DNA of 64,000 nt, from positions 5,581,705 to 5,645,704 of the forward strand of contig NC_083583.1 in assembly GCF_027579695.1 (NCBI RefSeq), written 5' to 3'. A program made the position numbers and the translations under genes. Positions 34,200 through 46,381 of this stretch are shown piece after piece (the first letter of the stretch is position 1; every line of letters starts with the position of its first letter). The notes under the pieces were generated by a model that saw nothing but the letters and a program-made list of their open reading frames with translations, ran no database searches and was not told where the DNA came from. The stretch is from Neoarius graeffei (taxonomy: Eukaryota; Chordata; Actinopteri; Siluriformes; Ariidae).

Positions 34200-35271
34200 C
34201 CTTTAATTTTATTGCGATCACGATCATATGGAAATTTATTCGGGATAAAATTCGCTCAATGTTTAAAGTCTTTATTTTTCTGTAAAGCTGCTTTGTGACA
34301 ATGTCTGTTCTTAAAAGCACGATACAAATAAACTGACTTAACTTGATGAATGTTCTAGAATAGTATACAACTATGCGATTTAAGAGACAGCACTGGTTTG
34401 TTTTGCGGGAATACATGGACAGGGAAAATTTATCCTTTTTTTTTTTTTTATTGCTGGAGAGACAAAAGACCAACACATACACTTAGCTGAATCATTGCTT
34501 ATCTGAATGTGACTCACAGCGACATTTCAAAATATTAGCACACAAAATCCATGTTCAATATGTCTAATGTTAATTTATAAAATAACTGATGAATCCAAAA
34601 GTCGAGAATATTAGTTTCTCTTGCAACCCCACATGGGCTCAGAGGAATGACACCGGTTCAGAATTAAACAGTGTTCACTCCGGACAATAATTTGTCATTA
34701 GTTACCAGAATTTATTATACTGTCATTATAGAGTTGCCAATTTCGTCAAGTTTAACCAAAATTGTTAAAACAGGATGTGAAATAGTGTTTTGCAATAAAA
34801 TCGTCACATCCAAAAGTATTGGAACAGCAAGGCTGATTCATTTGTTTTTGCTCTACAATGTCTGAACACATTTGGGTTTGGGATCAATGAATATGAGATG
34901 ACAGACAGCTCAACATTTTAGCTTTCTTTTCCTGATGCTTCCATCCAGCTGTGTGAAACAACTTCGAACACATTTCACCTGAACCATTTTTCAAGTGATC
35001 AAAAATACTGGGACGCGTAACTGACTGATGTTTCTTCTTGCCCATGCATGCCCTGTTTAAGCAATTAATAGCTCTGAATGTCTCGGCTTGGTTTGAGCCC
35101 TGGGTCTCACCTGTGAAGAGTGAACATTAACTGAAGCTCTTGATTTGTATCTGAATGATTTGATGCATCGTGCCGCTGTCGAGCGATCGGCTGATTAGAG
35201 AACTGCATCAAACAAACGCAACAGCAGATGTACGTAATGGGTGCTCCTAATAAAGTGGCTAGTGAGTGTAT
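34200..35271. other. AT-rich stretch with transposon scraps
   Basis: An L2 3' tail fragment (GTAAAGCTGCTTTGTGACAA) lies at 34280-34335. A Tc1-type scrap (CATCCAAAAGTATTGGAACA) lies near 34808-34827. The end of a MITE (CTAATAAAGTGGCTAGTGAG) lies near 35247-35268, related to 43247-43842. No gene. Confidence 0.55.
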
Positions 35272-35273
35272 AT

Positions 35274-36083
35274 GGGCAATTCCATGTAAATGTCAACCTC
35301 ACCATGCAAAAATAAAGCAACATGTAATACATCAAAACCACTCCCAGAGATCTCACCTAGGCCTGTATTTTACAGATGTGAATAAGTTGAACCAATTTGT
35401 AACCAACCTAATATGTCACTGTCAGTCTTTCTTTCTTATAATGTAAAACCCAAGCTAAAATCAACTTTGATCATGTACAATTCTATATTATTGCCACAAG
35501 CCACAGAAATGTATGCTAAAATCCACAAAACAGCAAAACAATAGCCATCCTAAATATTATTTAAGAACTTTGATAGTTTTAGCTGATATTTAGAGAGTTT
35601 TTCAAAGGGTTATGGTGGTTAAATTGCTGATTTTCTAAACATATGCCATGTCTATTTCAGACGCGTCACATCCATAACGGAATTTCGTCACATCCATAAC
35701 GCTGACTTTTCCTTCCGAAACTCTGCATGAAATACAAAATATTTTAAACAAAGATTTTTTAATATTCACCTTGGACCCCTCTATCAAATGGATATCTCCA
35801 TTTCGACATTAGGTTTACAATTTCACAGAGTTTGATAAAAATGTACAGTCACCCAAGAAAAGTGATACTTTTTCGGTCACATCCATAACGCATCTTTTAT
35901 TGGCATTTTCTGGCATGCCCTAGATGTACTATGGGAATTGTTCTTGTTCTATCACTTCTCCAGTATGGTACAGCCTTAAAATATGCAACACCTGTTTAAA
36001 TACTGGGAGACAATAAAACATGCACTGGGTCATTTGTTGCCATTCTGAGTTCAAGTGTCACGTCCATAACGCTGGAATTGCTC
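35274..36083. mobile_element. MITE with repeated ACATCCATAACG motif
   Basis: Short inverted ends GGGCAATTCCA and TGGAATTGCTC. The motif CATCCATAACG or CGTCCATAACG occurs at least four times (about 35668, 35691, 35883, 36061). Non-coding. Superfamily and target duplication unresolved. Confidence 0.6.
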
Positions 36084-37468
36084 GTATACACATCACAAAT
36101 TCATTCCACAAACATGATTTCAGATCACACAGAAATCGAGGAGTATTTCGTTTATTAAGTAATATTTTGCAGGAGGAAAAATGACCGCAAGTCACGTTCA
36201 CAAACAATCTCTTTCTCCAACATCACACCAGGCTGAATATTGTCATGCAAACACACGTTATACAGCACAAATCTAGTTCCACAAATCAAGTATTATTTTT
36301 TTACAAATCCATAAACGACTCAATGGCACCAAATACAGCACCTTGAACTGGAAAATTCGATTCCTGATGTAAGGTGCAAAGAAATAGCACGTTTAGTTTA
36401 TTAGTAAACTGATTCAAGTAAATTGAGTACGTCAAACCCATTAAACAATCAGTATATGTGTCATAGATACACGGATTTTACAAAATAATAATAAAAAAAA
36501 AATTCCTTAAGAAGTCATCTTTAAAATGTCCAACCCACCAAAAATTTATAATAAAATAAAATAAAATAAATAGCACCTGTGTTGAAAAGAACAGTACTGT
36601 TAGAGCTCCAGCATTTTACTACACAAATCTACTACAGTTTGAACTTGCCCAGTTTGATTGCGTCATTGTTAATGCATTAATCGTTTTTAAAAAACTGGGG
36701 ATATTTACGAAGTCAGTTTTTTGTAGATTTTAAAGGTCTGACGACTTACACGCTGTTTACTGTGTCACATTTAACCTCAATCACACTGATATTTTCTTAT
36801 ATCCTTACTTTAAATCCGGGCGATCCAAACATCCGTTTATGTTTTATTTCTAGAATGTAGTTCTGGTACAAATCTAGATATTTGTCCAGACAAAAAATAA
36901 GCAGGGTGGAAAATCTCCCTGAGCCGACACAGGGATCATCAGCGGCAAACGAGAAAACCTGGACAGTAAAGTTAGTTAGTTCATTCGTTAAAGCACTGTT
37001 ATTAAAGATAAAAAGAAATTAAAATACAATTCTGGATCATGAATAGAGAATACGTTTACGTCTGTTAGGGTGTACGTAACAATATCCTGAGAAAAAAAAC
37101 CCAGCTAAGTATTCTCAGAAAGCTGAGCGCAGACTCAGAGGTATCGCATCATTTAAAAATATTTTTTTTATTTCGAGGTGTTTCAGAGTCAATTCCAGAC
37201 CTTTATAATATACATCATTAAAATTTATCCACAAACACCGACTCGTCTTCAAAAAAAAAATTTAAATAAATAAAATTCTTTATTTCTATGCTACTTCATG
37301 TACCCTTGTGTTAACAAAACCACATGATTACTTTTTTTTATTCTCTGACAGAAGTACGTTTCATAACCGAGTTGTATAGCACTGTAATAAACCGATTAAT
37401 CATTAATCATGCACTGGCTAAAGATCAGAGCACCATATCTGGTGTTAAATAATAAATATTCATACATA
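36084..37468. other. AT-rich, no feature seen
   Basis: No exon, RNA gene or clear transposon end recognised. Confidence 0.4.
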
Positions 37469-38596
37469 CAGTAGTGTGCAAAAGTCTTAGGCACATGTAA
37501 AGAGCAAAAATGGCTTCAAAATAATGAAATGAAATGTTTCGACATAAAAAAAAATACTATAAACAGCAGTAAGTCATAATAAATGCTTCTTCATTTTGCA
37601 CCAAAACCCAACAGCCTTCAGTAGGTTTTCTTTTTTTAAACCTAGACTGCCTTTCAGATTTTTCAAGTGTAGGTCATAAAAAGAATTTTCCCAACTCCTA
37701 ATCATTTTTGTAAAGTGGACCGAAAGCTACTGAATTCGAATCACAGACTTCCAATTTTATTATTATTTTTTTAAACAGAACAGTTAATGAATTTAGAGCC
37801 GTGCGGCGATAAATTCTCCGCTACTTTTTTTCCTGCTTCACCATGACCCAATTCAAGATCCTACGTCATGCATCACATCACGTGGTGGGTTTTCTCCGTT
37901 CACGCAAGGCATTGTGGGATACAACTTTGAAACAGGAGAGAAAAATCTGTGAATGAAACATGAAAGACCGACTAGAGTAACGGAAAGAAAGCGAGAAGAA
38001 AAGACGTTATGTTATATACGAAGGAAAGGAAACGCAGGACCAAACTAATAAATATCGGCGCTCAGCGAGCACCTCGGTGTGATCAGCTGTTCGTTTAGTG
38101 TCAGAATGATGGAACTGTCAGTGCACGCTCAAAGGGAAACCTGCGTATGCACGCACACACACACACGGACTTCCTCTGTCTGCTTGACTGCGCAAAGCGA
38201 GCGATTTCATGCACGTTATTTGCTTCAATCCCCTCAAATTAAATAACTTCCCAGCCACAGAATGGCCTGATATTTTGTGAACTATTACAGAAATAAACAG
38301 ATATCACAATCACCACATTTCAGACGGAACTAAATTTCACCGATTTTATGAAATCGAAAAGCCGTCTCGCTTTAATCTGGAAAGTGCTCTCTTATGGAAT
38401 ATGCTGCTCAGATCGAAACATTTTTTTTTCTGTAACGTTTAATTTTGTGCTGGAAAAAACCCCGAACATTTGGAACTCTAAAATGTTTTTGTAATGTTTT
38501 GACTCAATAATGTAGAAGTCATAAAACAGAAATCTATAACAAAGTTTGTATGAAAGAAAAAAAAAATTGGGGGTCTAAGACTTTTGCACAGGACTG
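37469..38596. mobile_element. Tc1-like TIR element containing the right inverted-repeat arm
   Basis: TA-flanked (37467-37468, 38597-38598). Ends CAGTAGTGTGCAAAAGTCTTAG and the inverse of CAGTCCTGTGCAAAAGTCTTAG, compared over their first 20 or so bases. The interior is mainly the 37643-38371 arm of the large inverted repeat. No transposase. Confidence 0.75.
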
Positions 38597-38598
38597 TA

Positions 38599-39136
38599 TA
38601 TTCATAAGTATTAGAATGCATAGGTTTACTGAATAGTTTTATATTTTTACACGCCCTCATCACCATGACCGTATCTAAGCGAGGATAATATAATATTTTC
38701 TACTCATAAAAATGTATAAATTGAAGTCAGTTTGATTGAAATGTACAGAGAAAATTAAGAATGCTGAAAATTGAGGTGTGGAACGACATTATACTCCTGG
38801 CATCGTCAAACACAGGTACTGACTGGATATCACATCTTAATTTGTTCGGACACTTCTGTAAAGAAAAGCTTTTGTTTTGCCTTTTTTTTTGTTTTCTCAG
38901 GACACCTTATAATTATAAAGCAACATGTAGCAGTATTATAGTCTAATGCAAGTAACTTACAGTACAGGCTCTGAATCTCTGAGAAAAATGTAATATTTGA
39001 CTGATTTTTATTTTTTTGAGAAACTTTTCCCTTTAATTTACAGATCCTTGGTGATTTTTTTTGTCAATATAGAGGCATTTTGCTGAAAGATAAAATTGTT
39101 TCTTTGATGCATTCTGACTCTCTCTTGGTTAAAATA
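38599..39136. other. AT-rich, no feature seen
   Basis: No supported feature. Confidence 0.4.
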
Positions 39137-40371
39137 CACTACCGTTCAAAAGTTTGGGGTCACCCGGACAATTTTGTGTTTTCCATGAAAAGTCACACTT
39201 TTATTTCCCACCATAAGTTGTAAAATGAATAGAAAATATAGTCGAGACATTTTTCTGGCCATTTTGAGCATTTAATCGACCCCACAAATGTGATGCTCCA
39301 GAAACTCAGGCCAAGTTTACATTAGACCGTATCTGTCTCGTTTTCTTCGCGGATGCACTGTCCGTTTACATTAAACCGCCTGGAAACGCCGGGAAACGGG
39401 AATCCGCCAGGGTCCACGTATTCAATCCAGATCGTGTCAGCTCCGGTGCTGTGTAAACATTGAGAATACGCGGATACGCTGTGCTGAGTTCTAGCTGGCG
39501 TCATCATTGGACAACGTCACTGTGACATCCACCTTCCTGATTCGCTGGCGTTGGTCATGTGACGCGACTGCTGAAAAACGGCGCGGACTTCCGCCTTGTA
39601 TCACCTTTCATTAAAGAGTATAAAAGTATGAAAATACTGATGCAAATACTGATGCAAATACTGCCCATTGTGTAGTTATGATTGTCTTTAGGCTTGACAT
39701 CCTTCCACTTGCAAGTGGTAAGTGATATGCGCTGGGATCACACACACAGCGGCTCAGTCCCGAATCACTGCTCGTGCACTTCACTCGCGCGCTCTGTGAG
39801 CTGCGCAGGGCCGGAGTGCGCACCCTCCAGAGGGCACTCACTGTTCAGGGCGGAGTGATTTGGAGCGCAGGATGCCTGCGGAGCCAAGCGTATCCGTGTA
39901 TTGGCGTTGCTGTGTGCACGCAAATCGTGTATTGGTGTTGCTGTGTGCACACTAATCGTTTTAAAAACGTTAATCTGATGATCCGCTGATACGGTCTAAT
40001 GTAAACATGGGCTCAATCTGCTCAAAGGAAGGTGAGTTTTATAGCTTCTCTAAAGAGCTCAACTGTTTTCAGCTGTGCTAACATGATTGTACAAGGGTTT
40101 TCTAATCATCCATTAGCCTTCTGAGGCAATGAGCAAACACATTGTACCATTAGAACACTGGAGTGAGAGTTGCTGGAAATGGGCCTCTATACACCTATGG
40201 AGATATTGCACCAAAAACCACACATTTGCAGCTAGAATAGTCATTTACCACATTAGCAATGTATAGAGTGGATTTCTGATTAGTTTAAAGTCATCTTCAT
40301 TGAAAAGAACAGTGCTTTTCTTTCAAAAATAAGGACATTTCAAAGTGACCCCAAACTTTTGAACGGTAGTG
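39137..40371. mobile_element. Tc1/mariner-type MITE with nested element
   Basis: Ends CACTACCGTTCAAAAGTTTG, inverted at the other side; TA at 39135-39136, with the right TA mutated to TC. The body without its insert is about 530 bp. It is interrupted at 39309-40011. Confidence 0.82.
39309..40011. mobile_element. 703-bp TIR element, CTCA-flanked
   Basis: Inverted ends share GTTTACATTAGACCGTATC. The 4-bp direct repeat CTCA lies at 39305-39308 and 40012-40015, and joining the flanks restores the host MITE. No coding remnant was recognised. A 4-bp target site leaves several superfamilies open. Confidence 0.75.
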
Positions 40372-40988
40372 TCATTCTAATAATAAGAAATACACAAACT
40401 AGACTTAACACGAGAAGAGAATTTTACATTTTACCTCCAAAATACTTATTATTATCATCATCATCATCATCAGAAAGCACCAAGATTTTGTGTGTTCCCC
40501 CCCTTAGTTCTTCATGTCTTCGAGTTTTTTCAAAAAAAAAAAGTGTTTGAGTTCTTTACGGGTTCATTCATTCTATTAGAGATCTCCTAAAAGAGTTCTA
40601 CATATTCTCTCGTGTTCTAATGTTGAGTGGTTTAAGACATGCTCAACTTTATGTATTTATTGAAAAATTAAAAAAACGTCCACTTCAATATTTTTCAGTA
40701 AAGTTTTAATATGAGATTAGACACGAGTGTTTTACTGGAAAGTATACCACTCGTATTTTTCATCAGAGCTCCATCTGGGACATAACTCTCTTTCTGTGAC
40801 CCGTGAAGAAATCGATGAGTGAGTTGTTTTGATAAATTTGGGGACTTTTTTGTTCGTGAATGTGTCGATATAATAAAAAGAAAAATCACACGCTGGCTTG
40901 AAGATATGAAGTTTATCATCTCGTGTTGAAAAACTCACATTTTTCATACGAAATACATCACCAATCTGAGCGACATAATTAACAGTTA
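40372..40988. other. Flank repeated on both sides of the 41-kb element
   Basis: Bases about 40860-40935 (GAAGATATGAAGTTTATCAT) resemble 41555-41625. No gene seen. Confidence 0.5.
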
Positions 40989-41490
40989 TTCCATGAAATC
41001 GAGTCATACATGAGCTGATGGTGCCATCATCCATGTGTGACAAGATTGAGTGGAATAACTGTTTAATTCTATCCACATTCACTGGATTTTGAGAAACGGA
41101 GCATTTTTATTTTTTGCAAATTCAAATCAATAAAAACTTCATACAAAAGTTCCAACAAAATCATTTCCACTTAGAATGTAAACAAATCGGCGAAATGACA
41201 GGAGCGATTTGTGAGAATTGTGATAATTCTTAAAAAAATATAAAAAAGATACGTTCTTACCGTCAAATATTTTTATTCCATGATTATTTTGTTGCTTTAT
41301 ATTTTTTCAAAATATTTTTGGGGTTTTGTTTTCGAGGAGAGTTTTTTTTGTTTACTTTGTCCTCGGTTGGTTCAGCGACACGTTCCGCCATTTTGTTTTT
41401 CTCTCCTCATGGTATATGAGCTGATATAGTAGTAGTAGAGTAGCCAATCAGAGCGCGCGATTGCTCATATCCAGTGAATGTGGAGAGAAT
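40989..41490 (-). mobile_element. TIR element with MAERVAEPTED exon, copy 2
   Basis: Reverse-oriented relative of 15677-16210, with the TTCTATCCACATTCACTGGAT end and the CAGTTATTCCATG foldback. Minus-strand ATG at 41401 encodes MAERVAEPTEDKVNKKNS. The frame then shifts, and about 140 bp on a consensus donor GTAAGA (41255-41260) follows TTTGACG. In copy 1 the donor is changed to GGAAGA. Confidence 0.75.
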
Positions 41491-41664
41491 AATTCCCCAT
41501 ATTTCACTCCGATGACATCACTCAGTGTTTTCCTGCTGACTAGTATGTTTTTGTTTTTTGTCAATGTGTCCATATAATATAAAGAGAACAAAGATATGAA
41601 GTTTATCGACTCATGCTGAAAAATGTATACTGTACATTCACCACTCGATGATAGACTTCATGTC

Positions 41665-41731
<67 letters not shown>

Positions 41732-43246
41732 TTACACCTTTATAATACATATAAATATATAGATCCATGAAAATATGATTAATAATCTCATCACAGCCTC
41801 TTGAATAAATTATTCTAAATTTCGAGCATCTAAAAATCCTATTAAGAGGAAAAAAAAAAAAAGTCCATGCTGTTACTCTAACTGGTGTGATGAGCAAAAA
41901 TTGAAAATGGTTTCCAGATTTCTGTGGCTTCAAACCAAAAAAAAAAAATTAATATATTTAAAGCAGTTTCAATATCGTTGCATATACAGCAAAGTTCATG
42001 CTAATTCTTTAAAGTTACATTATAAATATTTCAATACTGAGGCTATAACTTGTGCAACCAGAAACAACTAAACATCAAGTTTTGTTCAGGAGAAATCGTT
42101 TAATATGAAGCTGACACTGTGATGCTGAAGCGACCCGTCAGAACCGAGATAAAGGTCCGACCTCACTCAGGCTTCTTTTTTAAACACTCAGCGTGTTTGC
42201 AGTCTGAAAACATGCTTTTATTTGTGATACAGTAGTCACACTGGGCATCGGAGTCATCAATTCTCTAGTGATCTTCACCAAAAAAAACCCAAAACCTAAT
42301 AAACAGCACCAATAAATTTGCTGGAAATCTGAGTGTAAATTCACAGTACATCAGGCGTTGAATAAAATCTGTGTATTTCTGTTTTTCGGTAAAGTTCAGC
42401 ACGTTGGATTTACGCAGCGTGGCTGTCTCAAAGACACGTGAATGAATAAATTAAAAAAAAAAATCTATAATCAATAATCATCACAAATATTTAAAGATTA
42501 TTTTGGGGGAGGGGCCTAGAGAGGAACATCCATGACGTCACACATCACAGTCTCATTTGACCACAGGACGCTCCTGAAACCTACGGGGAATCTTCCGGTA
42601 CCAAAACTGTGTACACTGTAATAGTGAGAAGTGATAAAAAGTGTGGATAGTTATTAACGTTAATAAAGCAAACCGCACATGCAGGAACAGCTTGTCATTA
42701 TGCAGCATTCATATTTACACTTTAAAAAAAATACACACGAAGACTTTAAAAAGCTGCATTACTGCTAATGAACATCTCCCAGTGCAAACCCTTCACTGCA
42801 GAAATCCAGGGGGTGGAGTCAGAGGCACAGGGGGTGGAGTCAGACCTGCTTTAACTCCTCCCACATGCCACAGTCACTGATTGAATCCAACAGGGTTTTT
42901 TTTTTTTAAATGTTTCATCTTCATTTTCTGCTCCTCAGTTCTCAAGTCCTCGGTGCTCAGAAGTGTTTTAATTTTTTTTTATTAGCTGCAGAAAATTAAC
43001 GAGAATCTAAGCAGCCTGCGAGTAAAATGGGACGTCACATCATGTACCGGTGAACGTCCATCATTCTTAATTATGTTGCCTTGTTACAAAAACAACACAA
43101 CCCCCCCCCGCCAATTAAATATTTTCAGTCCAGCCTGCCGTACATCTCCTGTTTCTCGGACACTTTGTCCTCCATGTCCCCCCCCCTTACTCCCTGACGT
43201 CATGATTTAAAGCCAAACAACTTGTGTTTATGGTGTGCTGCATCTA
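41491..43246. other. Includes a (TA)n run; otherwise no feature
   Basis: (AT)n at about 41669-41720. The remainder is AT-rich. It could include hsbp1 3' flanking sequence, but no exon is visible. Confidence 0.45.
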
Positions 43247-43842
43247 CACTCAGGGCCACTTTATGAGGAACACCCCGACATCCACCTGCTCTTTTGTTTT
43301 CTGCAGTTCTCGAATCAGCCGATCCCTCGACAACAGCATGATGATACAAATCAAGAGCTTCGGTTAATGTTCACAATGTTCAAACATCAGAATGGGGAAA
43401 AAAAATTAAATAAAATTGTGATCTCAGTCAAAGTGTGACTTTCTTTCACTGTGGTTTGAGTATTTCAGAAACTGCTGATCTTCTGGGGGTGAAACCCCCA
43501 ACAGTCTCTCGAGTTTACACAGAAAAAATGGTGCGAGAAACAAAAAACATCAAGTGAGTGAGTGAGCGACAGTTCTGTGGATTGCGGAAAAAAAAAAAAA
43601 AAACGCCTTGTTGATAAGAGAGGTCAGAGGGAAATGGACAGATTGGTTCGAGATTTCTTTTTTGCCAGGAAGGAAGGATATAGTAACTCATATAATCACT
43701 CTTTACAACTGTAGTGAGCAGAAAAGCATCTCAGCATCCAACAGAGAGAGAGCGAGAGAGCGAGAGAGAGAGAAAGAGAGCACCACACTGGGTTCCATTT
43801 CTGCAGCCAAGAACGAGTTCCTATTAAAGTGGCCGGTGAGTG
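43247..43842. mobile_element. TA-flanked MITE with GA-rich interior
   Basis: Ends CACTCAGGGCCACTTTATGA and the inverse of CACTCACCGGCCACTTTAAT, TA on both sides (43245-43246, 43843-43844). Contains a (GA)n run near 43743-43780. Mariner/Tc1-type by target site. Confidence 0.75.
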
Positions 43843-43844
43843 TA

Positions 43845-44624
43845 GATTAAATATTTCATTTTGATGCTCACTCACTTGAACTTGCCTGAACGTTGGGGCA
43901 AAACTGAAAAGTGAGCAGAGTCAGATTTAAAGCCCAGATGAACTTAAAAAAACAAAAACGAACCCTATGCATGGGAGAAGATGGATTCAATCCAGCGCCA
44001 CCTCCTGGACCTCTATTTCAGCAGCGAGCGCTCACAATCAGATCCAACATTTTTAATGAACAAAAGCTCATCGTTCAGGAGGAAGGGATTTGTTTGCATA
44101 GTTAATTCGGTCAGAGATATCCGAGCAGTGTGTGGATGACTAATCCCCGTGTGTCACTGCTTTATTGCTGGACAGGAAGGATGGTGGTGAGAGGAATTTT
44201 CCAGTCAGGCTGCATGTGAAAGTTGACGCAAAAATGGTTCATCATTCTTTCCTTTTTAACCAACTTTTTTTTTTCTGGCAGCTGAGGCTTTTCTCGAACA
44301 TGAATGAGACTGAATGTGTAAAGCACACAGACGTTCGACACTGGAGAGGTTTTTCTTAAAATAGTACTTGCACTTCTTCACAAATATGACCAAAAAAAAA
44401 AAACCCTCCCCACAAACACACTAAAAATCATATAAAGGGTCAACCACCTTACAGAGGAAAAGTCTTCATGACGACTCGGTGGATTTACACCGCATCCTTA
44501 GAATTAATCCCAAAATTATTCTTTAATACAAGCGAAACGAATCTGTACAATCTGAATCTCAGAGCGTAGCCGTGTGACCGATACCTCATGCACTTATTTG
44601 ATCGGTGTTGGCTCTTTGTCTTCA
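43845..44624. other. Probable hsbp1 3' UTR or flank
   Basis: Directly downstream of the hsbp1 stop on the minus strand. No other exon recognised. The polyadenylation site was not determined. Confidence 0.35.
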
Positions 44625-44746
44625 TCAAGCTGTTCCTGACGCGTCGCTGATCTTGTTCTCTCCGTCCAACTCCTCCACGCCTGCCTGAGTCATGAGGTCG
44701 GAGATGTTCTTCTCCAGGTCGTCGATGCGAGTGCTCATCTCGTCGA
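44625..44746 (-). CDS. hsbp1: hsbp1 last coding exon
   Basis: HSBP1 is a small coiled-coil protein that binds trimerised HSF1 and dampens the heat-shock response. This exon encodes [20 protein letters not shown] then [19 protein letters not shown] and a TGA at 44625-44627. I recall [20 protein letters not shown] and AGVEELESENK from the human protein. The preceding intron ends in AC, with CTCCTTAAT just upstream, which suggests a U12-type acceptor. It joins in phase with the exon ending at 46065 to restore the Ile codon of GRID. Confidence 0.95.
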
Positions 44747-45360
44747 GTGTGCTGATTAAGGAGAATCTCAAAGCGTTCATGCATCACTGATTGGTCAGAA
44801 GGTGTTGATTGATTAGTTTTCTAGAACAGCGGCTCTGACAGTCGTGCAGCTGCAAATCGCAGGTTTGGTCACTATTAACACGCTCGTTCTGATACGTTAT
44901 CGTTTCTACAGTAACGGCTGGCTCACAGGGACTCCTATGGTGAATTTTATACTTACTTTATACACTGATCAGTACGGGAACGTTTATGAAAGGAGTCTCC
45001 AGCACCAGTGCTTTAACAAATCGGAGGTAAAGCTGGAGGTTTTAAGGAGAAGAAGGCTTTGTGCTTTTTGCTGTGTCTCGGTGGAGATGCAGTCCTTGTT
45101 GCAGAACTTAAAGTCCAGGGGGTGGAGCTGGATTTGGAGCTGGATCTGATCCAACTCCTCCTCTAATCCTAACCCACACACTTTAAACATATTGATCCAG
45201 CCTGAAACACGCTCCACTCCACTCCCTGGACGGTTGGCTCAACAAGCTGCGTCCCCCCCCCTCCTTTTTTGACTTACAATATTCAAGAGATGGAAAATTT
45301 TCCAGCTGGTGAAAGAACGAATGCTTATCACTCCTATAACGTAATTGTAAATGTAACTAT

Positions 45361-45562
45361 GGGCGGCACGGTGGTGTAGTGGTTAGCGCTGTCGCCTCAC
45401 AGCAAGAAGGTCCGGGTTCGAGCCCCGTGGCCGGCGAGGGCCTTTCTGTGCGGAGTTTGCATGTTCTCCCCGTCTCCGCGTGGGTTTCCCCCACAGTCCA
45501 AAGACATGCAGGTTAGGTTAACTGGTGACTCTAAATTGACCGTAGGTGTGAATGTGAGTGAA
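45361..45562 (+). mobile_element. SINE 5' part in hsbp1 intron
   Basis: The complete head GGGCGGCACGGTGGTGTAGT with A-box TGGTTAGCGC and B-box GGTTCGAGCCC. It is truncated after GTGAATGTGAGTG. Antisense to hsbp1, in the AT-AC intron. Confidence 0.85.
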
Positions 45563-45623
45563 CCCTTCTCAAGTCAGGTTCCGTGAGGCTTCATCTACTT
45601 CCCTGCCTGCTGAAGGAAAGCCA

Positions 45624-45771
45624 GGCTGCGACAGTCTGCGACTAGTTGGAGACACAATTACGGTAAAATACGCGAATATCAATTTAGCGTGATTCCAAGT
45701 GAAAATTGTCGCTAATTCGCATACTTTATCACAATTGTTGCGTCTCCAACTAGTCGCAGGCTGTCACAGCC
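45624..45771. repeat. Short palindromic MITE
   Basis: Inverted ends of about 30 bp sharing CTGCGACTAGTTGGAGAC, total about 148 bp. In the hsbp1 AT-AC intron. No target duplication resolved. Confidence 0.7.
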
Positions 45772-46064
45772 CAGTGAGATACTGGCTTAACTACCCTCCA
45801 TTATCAGTAAACATCTCCCCATCATGATAAGATGTTCTTGGATAATAATCAACCATGAGAATGTTGTCCGACACAGCGCGCTGGTTTTATCACATCACAT
45901 CACACAACCTGACACGAGATGAACCTCGTGTCCAAATCTTGCTGGAAACTAACCTTATTAAAAAAAAAAATTTATCCTTTTTGAGTTACTTTTAACATTC
46001 AGGAACATCTAAACACCACCTCTAAAATCTTCCTCAACCCCGAACACCACTGAATGTAGGATAT

Positions 46065-46131
46065 TTCTTCCAATAATCTGGTCCGACATGGTCTGGAACT
46101 TGTCCTGCATCTGCTGCAGTAAGCTCTGCAC
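46065..46131 (-). CDS. hsbp1: hsbp1 middle exon
   Basis: A 67-nt exon encoding VQSLLQQMQDKFQTMSDQII then GR and one base of the next codon. The acceptor is GCTGTTCAG. The exon is not followed by GT: the next bases on the minus strand are ATATCCTA, the AT-AC form of a U12 donor. Heptad hydrophobics (L, M, F, M, I) continue the coiled coil. Exact match to the conserved HSBP1 core as I recall it. Confidence 0.95.
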
Positions 46132-46217
46132 CTGAACAGCAACATGGATAAAAATAAAACAGACAAAAATGAACTTAAATACTCTCAGAGACAAGGAGAA
46201 CAAAATAGCTCTCAATG

Positions 46218-46233
46218 GTGTGTGTGTGTATAT

Positions 46234-46282
<49 letters not shown>

Positions 46283-46299
46283 AATGAGTGTGTGTATAT

Positions 46300-46336
<37 letters not shown>

Positions 46337-46345
46337 AATGAGTGT

Positions 46346-46380
<35 letters not shown>
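46218..46380. repeat. (TG)n microsatellite in hsbp1 intron 1
   Basis: Three TG runs separated by TATGAATGAG and TATATGAG interruptions, about 160 bp. Confidence 0.95.

Positions 46381-46381
<1 letters not shown>

Noticed and set aside
44844..45149. 101-codon plus-strand frame in the hsbp1 intron
   Set aside because: No recognisable motif and antisense to the gene; likely chance.
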